43,931 bases of DNA from Purshia tridentata (Eukaryota > Streptophyta > Magnoliopsida > Rosales > Rosaceae), in NCBI GenBank assembly GCA_003254885.1, contig QANT01000273.1:1-43931 (forward strand), written 5' to 3'. The translations under genes and the position numbers were made by a program. The notes under the pieces are model-generated. The model ran no database searches. It was given only the letters and a program-made list of their open reading frames with translations, and was not told where the DNA came from. Of the stretch, positions 32,826 through 43,052 are shown in pieces. Numbering within the stretch: position 1 is the first letter of the stretch; each line of letters starts with the position of its first letter.

Positions 32826-32844
32826 CCACTTGGCATGCCAAATT
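32826..32844 (-). promoter_or_regulatory. candidate primer binding site of the gag-only retrotransposon
   Basis: Directly after the 5' LTR end the minus strand reads AATTTGGCATGCCAAGTGG. A TGG two to four bases inside is the expected start of a primer site. I cannot name the matching tRNA. Confidence 0.45.
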
Positions 32845-33689
32845 TGTGAACACAAATTTCCTACAAATTAATAATGTACAAAATAAATATATTGTGTTAA
32901 TGATTTAGGGTTACAACTCTGTTTTGGCCTCTCTAAAAAGAAAGTTGTGTTTGATCCAAGGGTGATGAACACTTATTCTTGAATCAAAAAGTTAAATCTT
33001 CAAGTCCTCTTAAGTAGGTAAGATTTGAAGGTGAGATTTGATCAAGGCCCATCAAGGCTTGGCCTTGATCAATCTTTGACCACAAGATGTGTCACGTGGA
33101 AATGGTTCTTCGGCTTTGGTGGCGGAAGAATCGGTACGTGTGTATTGTGCTTGTTAATCCTTGACGAGCTTGATGAAGAACTTCGAGTCTTTAAGTGTTC
33201 TTTTCTTTGACTAGAGAGTTTGTTTGAATTTTGCCACAGCTTTGGAGGTTTTTTCCTCCCCCTTCCTCTGAACTAGGAGCCTATATTTATAAGCAAGAGT
33301 GAAATTCCTAATTTAGAATTTCTTATTTTAAATCCCTTGATTTGTGGGATTGACTTGATTTATTTGAATTTGAGCTCACTGATTTGAATGAGCTCATAAT
33401 TTAAATTAATGTCATTGATTGAGAAGATTTGGCCAATCAATGCCATTAATTTAAGCAATCAGCTAATTAAGGACAATTTATTTTCTAATTTAGTTTTTGA
33501 CTTGATTTGATTGATGGGCTTCTAAGATGTTGACATATGTCATATTGATGGCCCACTTTGCTTTGATGAGTCGTGCACCACATGTACTTTGTGTAGGACC
33601 CACAACCTTGCACTAGTCATCCTTGACTAGTCAATAATCAAACTTGTAATTTTGACCAATTTTATTTCACTAAATTTTTGGTGTCTACA
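32845..33689 (-). repeat. 5' LTR of the gag-only retrotransposon (845 bp)
   Basis: Partner of 24842-25722. It begins TGTAGACACC on the minus strand at 33689 and ends GTGTTCACA at 32845. It lacks a few short segments present in the partner. Confidence 0.9.
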
Positions 33690-35730
33690 AGATGTTTTGG
33701 TCAAGAATTCGAGTATAGTTGTTGATGATCTTGTGAATTTGGAGAGGAATTTGGCTATAGTTGGTGATTTTTCTGTGAATTTGGTGAGGAATTTAGATAG
33801 AATTGATGATGTTTCTTTGAGTTCTATTGCTGGTAGCTCATCATGTATTACAGAATGTGATGATGAAGGAAGTATTGATAAAAATAAATATTTAAGGAAT
33901 TTTAGAACAGCAGCTACTAAGACATATTTGAGCAAAGAATGGATGGGTTTTATTTACAAAGTTGGGCAAGCTTTTGAGGGTGGGATGATTGATTTTTGTT
34001 ACAAATTATGTAAATATGCAGTTGAGGTTGGTTTTGACTATATATATGTTAGGAATGAGAAGGGAAGAGTGATTGCATAATGCTCCAAGAAGAATTCGCA
34101 TAATTGTGCTTGTCGAGTTTATGCTATGTCATGAGCAGATAATGGCTATTTTTACATTAGAAAATTAAACAATGAGCATATATACCTTAGCTTAATTCAT
34201 GAACAAAAGAGTAAATTGTTACGCTCATGTCTTATTTCAACTGTGGTGGCAGATGAGATTCGTGAAAACTCATCAATGAGGGTTGTTGATACAGTGAAGA
34301 AGGTCAAAATGGATTATGGATTTGATGTAGATTACCATATAACTTGGAAGGGTAAAGACTTGACTAAAAGTGTAGGTCTTGGTGATGATGGTATGTCTTA
34401 CCAAAATTTGGTGTGGTATTTGAATGCTTTAAAGGAAAGTAATCCAGATTCTCATTATTATTTGGAGTTGGATTTTGATAACTCTCAGTTTAAACGATTG
34501 TTTTTTAGCCTTGGTAATTGCCTTCATGGATTTCAATCGTGTCATCCATTACTATTCTTAGATGCAACACTTTTTAAGAACAAATTCAAAGGGCAACTGC
34601 TTGCTACTACTGCAAAAAATGGCAATCAAGGTAACGTTACTTATGTTTTATCTTTTAGTATAAATTTTGATAATTAGACTATGCTTGCTGCTTGCTACCT
34701 ACTGCTACTGTACTACAGTTTATACACTATATTGCTGTAAAATTACAGTTTACAAACTTTATTGTCTTGCATGTTTTGCTATTGAAAATGTAAATTTTGG
34801 TTATCATTTGTAGGTTTTTTCCCATTGGCTTTGTTAATAGTTGATTCTGAAAATGAGAACACCTAGACATGGTCTCTCCAATATTTGTCTAAAGTTTTGA
34901 GTCTACAAAATAGGAATATCACTTTCATTTCTAGCCAGAAGATTGGGCTGATTAATGGTGTTGCCTCTGTATTTCCCTAATCTGTTTACTCTTTTTGTTT
35001 CATTCATGAGAAGCGTAACATTATTAGTAAGTGCCCTTCTAATCCAGTAGCAAAATTCATGAAGAAACGAATTGTGAAGGTGTTTATTAAGTGTGCCTTT
35101 GCCCCAACTGAATCTGCCTTTAATTTTCATATGGATGTTTTGCTAAAGGAAGGTAAAGATACAATTAAGAAATTCTTGAATGGAGTTCCAAAAGATAATT
35201 GGGCTTCTGCTTTCTTTAATAGTTATCAATATGATGAGACAACTAACAATGTATCTGAATCTTTTAATAAGTGGATCTTAGACCTATGTTCGTTACCTAT
35301 CTATCAAATGGTAGAAGGGATTAGAGTGAAGGTTATGGAACAAATGGCTTAAAGGAGGGCTGATTCTTGTAAATGGTGCACTATACTGTGTCCAAAGATG
35401 GAAAAAAGATTGAATGAAAATTTGAAGATAAGGTGTCATTGGCATGTTAGTAAGTTGGCTAATTTTGTATTTGAGGTGCACTTTAGCAATTTTGTTATGG
35501 TTGACTTGGCTCAAAAATTTTGTTCATGCCATCAATGGAAGATGGATGGATTTCCGTGCTCACATGCCCTTGTTTCTATTAAAAAATGTGGTTTCCTTAT
35601 ATATGATTTCATTGATCCTTACTTTTTGTCAAGTTCATTTAGGAATTCATATTCATAACCTATTTTCCCTTACCTGATCTTGGACGGTCTACCAATCATG
35701 ATTGCGAAGATGTGGCTCTCTTGCCTCTAG
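33690..35730 (+). pseudogene. MULE-2 mudrA-like transposase, central piece
   Basis: A MuDR-type N-terminal region (FRTAATKTYLSKEWMGFIYK, about 33898-33960; LCKYAVEVGFDYIYVRN) is followed by a Cys-rich stretch, the MULE transposase core and a SWIM zinc finger, CSCHQWKMDGFPCSHAL (about 35522-35572). The core's first Asp lies in FLDATLFKNKFKGQLL (about 34560). The second site reads ITFISSQKIGLINGV (about 34917-34960), with Ser where Asp is expected. The Glu is probably in NVSESFNKW (about 35252). An intron with consensus ends (AG|GTAACG to TTTGTAG) spans 34631-34813 and joins in frame. Stops at about 34078, 34132, 34864, 34978 and 35350, and a frameshift near 35655, show decay. The frame runs to 35730 and resumes at 38764 beyond the solo LTR. 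Confidence 0.85.
34631..34813 (+). other. intron in the MULE-2 transposase gene
   Basis: Donor CAAG|GTAACG at 34631, acceptor TTTGTAG ending at 34813. Splicing keeps the frame across Gln-Gly-Phe. The sequence between is AT-rich with stops in all frames. Confidence 0.7.
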
Positions 35731-38700
35731 TGTCACGCCCCGACCCTCAGGCACGTGAAAAACAACTGTAAACTGGAACTGTTTTCTGAAACTGTGGGCC
35801 CTTTTTTTGAAACTGTGAGCCATGAATGTAAAATAATTTTACTGAAACAACTGTAATTTACAAAAGCACATTTATAAAACCAAGCTGTAAAACCAAGTTC
35901 GAAAAAAACTGCTGGTCCCACTGCCACGTCTTCTCTCCACTGCCTCCTCAGTCTGCTTAACCTGCAAAACAACCCTGCACCCAACCAAAGGTGCACCGGG
36001 TTTAAACACAAACTGATAAGCTCACTAGAGCTCGTATGAGTGAAAACTAACTGGAAACTTCAAATTAAAAATTCAATAAATTAATCAAATCATAGAACCA
36101 ACTTAAACCTCAAATTGTAAATTCACCAAATTACCAATCAATCCTCCACTAACTGATACCAACGATTCCCTCTCTGGTAAAACATTGATCCTCAACTTGG
36201 TCACAAAATCCTCTAAACCAAACAAATCCACTATAGTCAGTAATACTCAAATATCCTCAAATAACAGAATTAAACCCTTAGCACCAAAGATAAAGAATTC
36301 CTAAACTTCACAGATTCTCAGTCTCAACTAAAACTTCCACTATCCTCAAATAGATTCCTTAAGTTGAAAAATAACCTTAAGTTACACCTCAAGCTCAAAA
36401 CTTAGAAACCAACTAACTTCCCCAATAACTTAGAATCAAACCGTCACTTAAACCCTTGACCTCAAATAACTTCTGTTACTCAAACCAAGGTAACCGATTC
36501 TCGCTTAATCCTTTAAAATTCAAAGTTTCTCAACACCTCACTGTCACTCTTTGAGATTCTCTAGCTTTAAAGCATTTCATAAAATTCACGAAAGGGAAAA
36601 TAATTACCAATTTCAAATCCGTTTTAAAAACTCTTAGAAATCAATAAATCTAATCAAAGTCTCAAATTATCAAACAAGAATTGTAATTTAATAACCAAAA
36701 ATCAATCTATAAACTGACAAGATAAGGAAACTATCACCCAATCCACATCCAGCTAACTTGCCGTACATGCGCAGGGCCCACAACCTGCCGTACGCATGTA
36801 GGGTCAATAATCATGCCGTACATGTGCAGAGCCAGAATCTATCAAACACATGCAGGGCCAACAAATTGCCATACGTGCACGCAAGGTCACCCCCAAAAGG
36901 CAAGGCATCCCGGCATACGGCCCAAAGCCTATGTGTGTGCCGTGATGGGTCCCAAAGACCTTTCTAAACTGAGAAGCTGAACGAGTACCAATTGGATGCT
37001 TTGAAAATAGTACCAATCCGAAAAAGACTATTTTCATTTCAAATCACCAAAAACCAGGTTCAAAACCTTTTTGATATGACGGGAAAATTAACAACCAAAA
37101 CTTGAACTTAAAATTAAATCATTTCTCAAAGAACGAAACGTTACCTTAAACTGATAAGTAAAATCAAACTTTCAAATTTAACCACGAATAAAATAAGTTC
37201 CCAAAGTCAGTTTCCAAAAACAAAAATCCACACTAGCTCACGGTACGAATCACCCTAAAAAGCAGTAACCTTAAACCCTCGGAAATTCCCAATCCTAATC
37301 AAAAGTCTCCACCTGGACTCATTAATCCGTAACAATAACCACTGATCCTTACTTAAAATCCAACTAATTTCTCCAACTGAAACTCACTAATCCTCAACTA
37401 TAACCACTGATACTCCAATTTCTTACTTAATCCTTTAACCTCAAAAATAAACCTTTAAACTGTCGGGATTTCCAATCCTAATTCTGTACCCAACTATCCA
37501 GCAACCAGCAAACAAACACACAAGGCAAGCAAGTAACTGAACTTAAATAACCTCACAAAACTGAAACTAATTCACTCACTGTGACCACACGAAAATACCG
37601 AACTACCCTTCGTGTCTCCTTTGCACGAATTCCAAAATCTGGCAGCACAACGGCATCAAAAATACAAATTTCCGTGCCAAGGTACCTGTGAAGACCAGAA
37701 AACCAACAAACAACACAGCAGAGTTCACAACAGGTTGTAAAACTACTGGAACGGGCGGGAACCACCACACAAGGTGGCTGCTTGGCCCCGGAAATCACAC
37801 GAAAAGTCCAAGAAACTCACCCAAACTCATCCACAGATTCGGGTAGTTGGCCTGAGGCCAAAAACCAAAGAACGGGCCGCTGGCGCCACCACACGCAGCG
37901 GGACCCACGGTGGTCAACAGTGGTCAACGGTGGTCAACCTGTCAAAAACCAAATTCACTTCCGTCAAAAACGGACGACACAGTCAGGTAGAGGAGGTTCA
38001 GAGGATCGATTCTCAAACCTGGGTCAACGACCAAAAGTGGCCGGAAAAGGAGGAAAACGGCCGGACTAGCTGTCGGCACACCCACACTCGATCCGCCATC
38101 CACGGCAGTCCAACGGTTCTATCAAACCCACCAACATGCTAGGCTCGACAAGGAGAGAAGATCTGGGCAGTCGCTGAGCCTCGTCGTCGCCAGAAACGTC
38201 GAGATCGCCGCCGTGACACCGACTGTGCGCGAACGGTTCTTCCTTTTCTGGGTGTTTCTGGGCTGAACAGTGGCTACAGGAAGGTAGAGGAGAAGGTGGC
38301 GAGTATGGCGAGCCAAAGATCGGCTTCAGCCGCAGCCGGACGCGCCCCCACGCGCCGGCGGAAGGCACAGCTGGAGAGAGGGGTCGCGAGGAAGAGAGAG
38401 ACAGCGGGAGAGAGGAGAGAGAAAGTGAAATGAAATTTCTGGGTTTCTGTGCCTTTTTAAAACTAACTTTTCCAAAATTACAAGTTTGCCCCTCTCTTCA
38501 CACGTCCATAACTTCCAAACCGTAGCTCCGTTTGATGCGTGCTTCATGTCTATGAACTCGTGAGAACGAGACCTTTCTAACGAACCCAAAGTCAAAACCA
38601 AAACTTTGCCCAAAAAAAAAAGTCAACTTTTGCACCCCAAATTTAAAAGTCAAACTTAAAATTTAAAAAACCTCCAAAACGTTTTACTTCCCAACTTAAA

Positions 38701-38758
38701 ATCCCGAAAACCTTTAAAAACCTTTTCAAAACAACTTTGGAAGGTACGGGTTGTTACA
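35731..38758 (-). mobile_element. solo LTR, family A, longest form (3028 bp), inside the transposase gene
   Basis: Minus strand, TGTAACAACCCGTACC...GAGGGTCGGGGCGTGACA. The perfect duplication TCTAG lies at 35726-35730 and 38759-38763. It has the family-A 5' part with GC-rich island (38040-38420), then an additional kilobase with the 27-bp minisatellite (36757-36880 inverted) not present in the 1.9-2.0 kb copies, then the family-A 3' part. The hairpin near 35995 has lost one arm. It splits the MULE-2 transposase frame exactly: excluding the LTR and one TCTAG leaves the frame continuous. Confidence 0.93.
36757..36880 (-). repeat. 27-bp minisatellite, third copy (inverted)
   Basis: Units with GCATGTACGGCA / GCATGTGTTTGATAG and TTGTGGGCCCT, related to 19685-19815 and closest to 23425-23555. 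Confidence 0.75.
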
Positions 38759-38763
38759 TCTAG

Positions 38764-38903
38764 TTACTAAGAAGCTTCTTGGAAGACCCAAAACAAGCAA
38801 AACTGAGTCAGGTGGAGTGGTGAAAAGGCCTATCACGTGTAGCCGTTGTCAGGTTATTGGTCGTGATAATTCTTGGACATGTATGGCTTCCATTGGGAGT
38901 TAG
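38764..38903 (+). pseudogene. MULE-2 mudrA-like transposase, C-terminal piece
   Basis: Continues the frame interrupted at 35730. It is a basic linker (LGRPKTSKTESGG) and a zinc-knuckle-like C-terminus, CSRCQVIGRDNSWTC (about 38838-38882), ending in TAG at 38901-38903. Plant mudrA proteins often end with a CCHC knuckle of the form C-x2-C-x3-G-H-N-x4-C. Here the G-H-N is G-R-D-N, so the His ligand is missing. Confidence 0.75.
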
Positions 38904-39750
38904 ATTCTAGTATCATTATTATTCTATATTTTTTATTATGGCATATTGCTGGTACATTAATATCATACATAGGGGTTTCATACTATGTAATTTATCAATA
39001 GTTATAATTTATTATTCAAATATTCATTAATAGTTACAGTTTTCTAATATTTTGTAATTCATTATCTGTTACAGTTTTTTGATGTCATAAACAGGGGTTT
39101 CTACTTACATATTGAGTTATAACATTAACTTTTCAGTGTATTATCCTGACAAATTTGCTAATTTTGTAAGTATTCTAACAGCCTATTGATAGTACAAAAT
39201 GTACAATTATCCCAATTTAAATTCAATCAATCCACAATCATTAAGCACTTAGCATCAACTTGTTCTCAATAGTTTAAACTGAAAACATGCCCAAGTAACT
39301 TGATCACAAGCTCTTCAACTGAGATATAGTTAAGCAAAAAAGGATCAGTTAAGCCCCTTAAAGTATCATTTAAGTACAAAATTATATATGGGTCAAGTAC
39401 CAAATGAGACCCTGAAACTTAATCTCCTTTAGTTTCTTTTCTTACTCTATCCTATATAAAGGTAGCTATTTATCTAAATATCCATCAGAGACAAAAGAGT
39501 GTAAATCAAAAAATGCAAGTCAAATTGCTTCAATACTTCTTTCTCAGATCATTCCTTTTCTGCTCCATTACTTCCATCAGCCTTTACTTACAAAACAACT
39601 AACAATATTAGCCTTTACTAACATCACAAGTTGGGGTTTTGAGAACACCAGTAGTTTTTATCATTCAGAAATGTTCTTATGATATGTTCCCTATATTCAT
39701 ACACGTCGCTTCTTTTAATGTTCTCTTTAAATCATTTTCCTCTTGACATT
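38904..39750. other. AT-rich spacer between convergent MULE-2 genes
   Basis: No gene recognised. It is probably the joint 3' untranslated/intergenic region of the plus-strand transposase and the minus-strand ULP1-like gene. GTTACAGTTTT recurs at 39032 and 39072. Confidence 0.45.
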
Positions 39751-41639
39751 TTATCCATATAGTACATAATTATCGACCTGTAATCAACCCTACAAATTCA
39801 TCACAAGAAGTGTAACTTAAATGTTACAATCCACAATTGTTGTGCCTACAAGCTTTTGATTCTAGATCTTTTTGTGGACAATTGAGGTCATTCTCAATTG
39901 GGAAGTCGAAATTCTTGGGTTTTGTGGTTAAAAACCACGTTATTGTGTCCAATGCATGTATAGACAGGTCTACTGTGGCCATCTTGTCTTTGAAGGACTA
40001 ATTGAGTGATCATGGCTCTTTTCTGATCAATCTTTTACTTCTCTTTCTCAAAGAAGCCATGGAAAGAGCTAATTTTGATACAATTGACATCCACTTTTCT
40101 ACTTCTGTTTTCTACATTTTAAATGTATATAAACATGTGTTAGTTGTTATATAGTTTACCATAAACCGAAAGGTATTAAAACAAGTGTAACTTATATGAA
40201 TGTGCTACTACGTTGAAAAGTGTAACCCATATGCATTTCAAAGTGTAACTGGATAAACAGAAGCAGCACATTATTGAAAAATAAAGGGTATATAGTAATT
40301 TATCTTTTTTTGCTTACCATCCTCTTTGCACATTCAAAGCAAATGTCAATTCCATCTTTTCTTTAGTTTAAGAATGGGTTCAAATGAACCCATTTTTGTT
40401 CATTTATCTTGAAAACAAGAAGAGTAAAGTGGAACTCTTCTTTAACCAACATTGGAAAGAACACTTGGTCACTATGACCGAAGTTTTCTACCAAAGGTTC
40501 AGACAGGCGGGCATTGATACCCGATTCCTTCCCTTGACTTGTGAATGTCTGTTAAGAAATTTAGAAAACAATACAAAAATCAAAATTAACAATCACATCT
40601 TAATACAATTATCTTCTATCTTTAAAGATAAACATAAATTAAAACTTATCCAAGCATAGCAACTTATGAAGAGCTGATTATAAATTCTCTTAGACCTCAA
40701 TTTGTCACTAAGCATTTTCATATGGTAATCCACCAGCTAACAATGATGTAAAGATGTTACTGCATTGATAGTAGCTTGATTATTATACATATGTCTATTA
40801 TGTAATTACTTACTCTATTATTCACTGTAGAATCTGTTAGTAAGGCCTTAAAGTCTTCTCGAGTGAGATAATAGTCATCAATACTCCAATAGTGATCCCT
40901 GTTGAAGTAACACAAAGAGATCAGAAAAATTAAAAACCTAACACAAAGAGAAACATATAGTAAGTAATAGAGTAGCAATTTAAAAGTTCTTACTCAATTG
41001 GAGCTTTATTCCAATACTTCTTCACAGAATTTGCTCTTCATAAGTCACGGTATGGAGTACATTACAGTACTTCCATGTGATTCTATCTCTCTTCTTCTCA
41101 GGTGCTTTTCCTTTGTTGTGGTCATCGTCATCTACATCTACTAATACAAAGCTAACAGGAACTACGTCAATTAGTTCCACCTTTTTTGTCTTATGCCAAT
41201 TGTCATTGTAGACATAGTCTGGATCTTCTTTTTTCTTCATGTCCTCTTTTGCTTTGAGTCTCTAAATTTTCATAGGAATGGTTGGATCCTTGTCTTTGTC
41301 ACAATCCATATCATATGTTTCCATTGGTGGTGTTTGAAACTGCAGCTCTGTAGTGGGGTTTTCATTCTCTTCTATTATATTATTGTTTAGTGTTTGAGGA
41401 AAAGAAGGTGATGCACTCGAAGTTTCTTGAAGCTGCTGCACATGAATGATTTGTTGATTGTCTTGCTTTGATTAAATAGTTGGACTTGAGCTCAGCCTCT
41501 ACTTTGCATGCATTATTCCTTCAAGGTTTTGTAACTTTTGAAGGAGTTTTTGATAGTCTTCCTCTTTGCTTCCCAATTGCTCTCTGAGATTGATCACTTC
41601 CTGTTGTAAAGTAGTGTTTGGCTCAACAAGGTTTTTGGT

Positions 41640-41835
41640 TGGTTCTTCTTCATCCTCAGCTTCTTATTCATCCTCATCTTCACTTTCTTCTTCATCCTCA
41701 TCTTCACCTTCTTCTTCATCCTCATCTTCACATTGTTCTTCATCCTCAGTTTCTTCATTATTCTCTTCCTTAAGTTCTTCATCATCTGTTTCTTTAGAAT
41801 CCTCATCCTCAAATTCTGCAGCATCCTCATCCTCA
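41640..41835 (-). repeat. acidic low-complexity coding repeat
   Basis: GATGAGGATGAAGAAGAA-type repeats encode an Asp/Glu tract on the minus strand, within exon d of the ULP1-like gene. The Ser-rich plus-strand frame here is its shadow. Confidence 0.7.
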
Positions 41836-41884
41836 TTCTCTTGAGAGTCCAGCTATTTAAAAAAGAAAATGAAACTGTAAGACA

Positions 41885-41930
41885 TGTAACTGTAACTGTA
41901 ACTGTAACTGCAACTGTAACTATAATTGTA
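41885..41930 (+). repeat. TGTAAC hexanucleotide microsatellite
   Basis: About seven imperfect TGTAAC units. It lies in the predicted intron between exons c and d of the ULP1-like gene. Confidence 0.9.
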
Positions 41931-43052
41931 TATATGCTTACGCATTCTTTCAATGTCAAATCAAATGTGAACTCCTCAGCTTCTTCTTCTTTTACCTATA
42001 AAATAAGATGTAAAATGTTTATTAGATGTAAAATAATTTTTAATGACCGATTTTAAAATGATTTTAGGATTGAAATACATACCTCACTATCTAAAAAATC
42101 TATCTTAGCACGATTTTTCTTGAGATCATCCAGATCATATCCCACCTGACAAATGTGGGTGCCACTTGCTCTCTTTCTTTAATTGGATAGGTGAGATTAG
42201 TTTTCTCATACAACCAAAATTGTCAAGAAATCAAAAGTAGACAATGCTAAACTATAATAATAATTTTATTGAGAATCACATGTAGCAAGTTAGTGCATAT
42301 CACTTACCAAAATTACAATAAGATAGCCACTATTTGATGATGCACCTCTGCTCATTTTTTCAAGTCCATTTTTCAAAAACTCCAACACTGCTCTTGCCTA
42401 ATTTTTGACCATCATATCTTCCAAATTCTCACAGTGAGTGATGAAGTTCCACCATGTGAGATACCCACAATTGCTGAACAACAAAGTGATGTAGAGGTGA
42501 AGTATGAGTAGTCAAACTGCATCTTCTATGCCTTGCTTTGTTTTATTGCAGATTGCTTCTCTCAAGTACTTCTCAACAAGCTGCTTTGAGGATCTTTTAT
42601 CTCTACTAAAATATCTCTTGCAGAAATCAGAAGTTGGTTTCCTTCCACCTAAAATCTTCAATTGTTGACCACTACTTGGCAGTCCAAATATCTTCTCAAT
42701 ATCTACTTCACATATTGATGTAGCTACACTTCTGATATGAAACTTCTTTGTTTCAGCATTGTAGTGTCTCAGCACTTCTTGTATAACGACGCCTGATTTC
42801 CTTGAATCCTTCTTCTGCATCAAACCACTCCAAAAAGTTGAAATTATCCCCCAAAAAGGAGTTAATTGCAGCAGGTCAACGTGCTTTGATTTCAGTCGGC
42901 CTTGGTCTTTGATTCATTGAAAATTTGGTAGAAAGCAAAGAATTTGCTTTTGTATTGCCGCATAGTCCTTAGGACCTGCTCCATCTTTCTCTTTTTCTTT
43001 GATCATGTTTTTGTACTACCTGCATTTGATTACAATTAAGTTAATCTAAATA

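Larger units (their letters stand above)
24842..33689 (-). mobile_element. LTR retrotransposon, gag remnant only, nested in MULE-2
   Basis: Minus-strand element. The 5' LTR is 33689-32845 and the 3' LTR is 25722-24842; both read TGTAGACACC...GTGTTCACA. A polypurine tract (GTGGGGGACAT on the minus strand) abuts the 3' LTR. A degraded gag gene follows the 5' LTR. No protease, reverse transcriptase or integrase was recognised in the 7.1-kb interior. The flanking pentamers AAATG (24837-24841) and AGATG (33690-33694) differ at one position, fitting an old duplication. The interior also holds a solo LTR (26057-27947), a TIR-like element (29049-30333) and 106-bp tandem repeats. The gag character suggests a Ty3/gypsy-type element; lineage not determined. 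Confidence 0.85.
39780..43015 (-). pseudogene. ULP1 (C48 peptidase)-like gene of MULE-2, multi-exon, degenerate
   Basis: Minus-strand gene. (a) 43015-42308: N-terminal helical region of transposon ULP proteins (TPFWGIISTFW; VDIEKIFGLPSSGQ; NLEDMMVKN), donor GTAAGT. (b) about 42180-42083: GYDLDDLKKNRAKIDF, donor GTATGT. (c) 41995-41942: Glu-rich, donor GTAAGC. (d) 41852-40994: Asp/Glu-rich tract, then coiled-coil-like LVEPNTTLQQEVINLREQL, ending YWNKAPIE. (e) 40898-40814: WSIDDYYLTREDFKALLTD, donor GTAAGT. (f) 40548-40318: peptidase core with candidate catalytic His in EFHFTLLVF, then WVHLNPF. (g) about 39990-39780: FDFPIENDLNCPQ, then the probable Cys box NNCGL (Cys codon 39835-39833), cut by a stop two residues later. 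ULP1 enzymes remove SUMO; whether transposon versions do is unsettled. Stops in a, d, f and g mark it as a pseudogene. Confidence 0.75.

Noticed and set aside
40384..40659. 91-codon plus-strand ORF
   Set aside because: The minus strand here has a splice-bounded exon (40548-40318) with a C48-like motif in frame with neighbouring exons, a better explanation.
41566..41844. Ser-rich plus-strand ORF
   Set aside because: Shadow of the Asp/Glu tract encoded on the minus strand in the ULP1-like gene.
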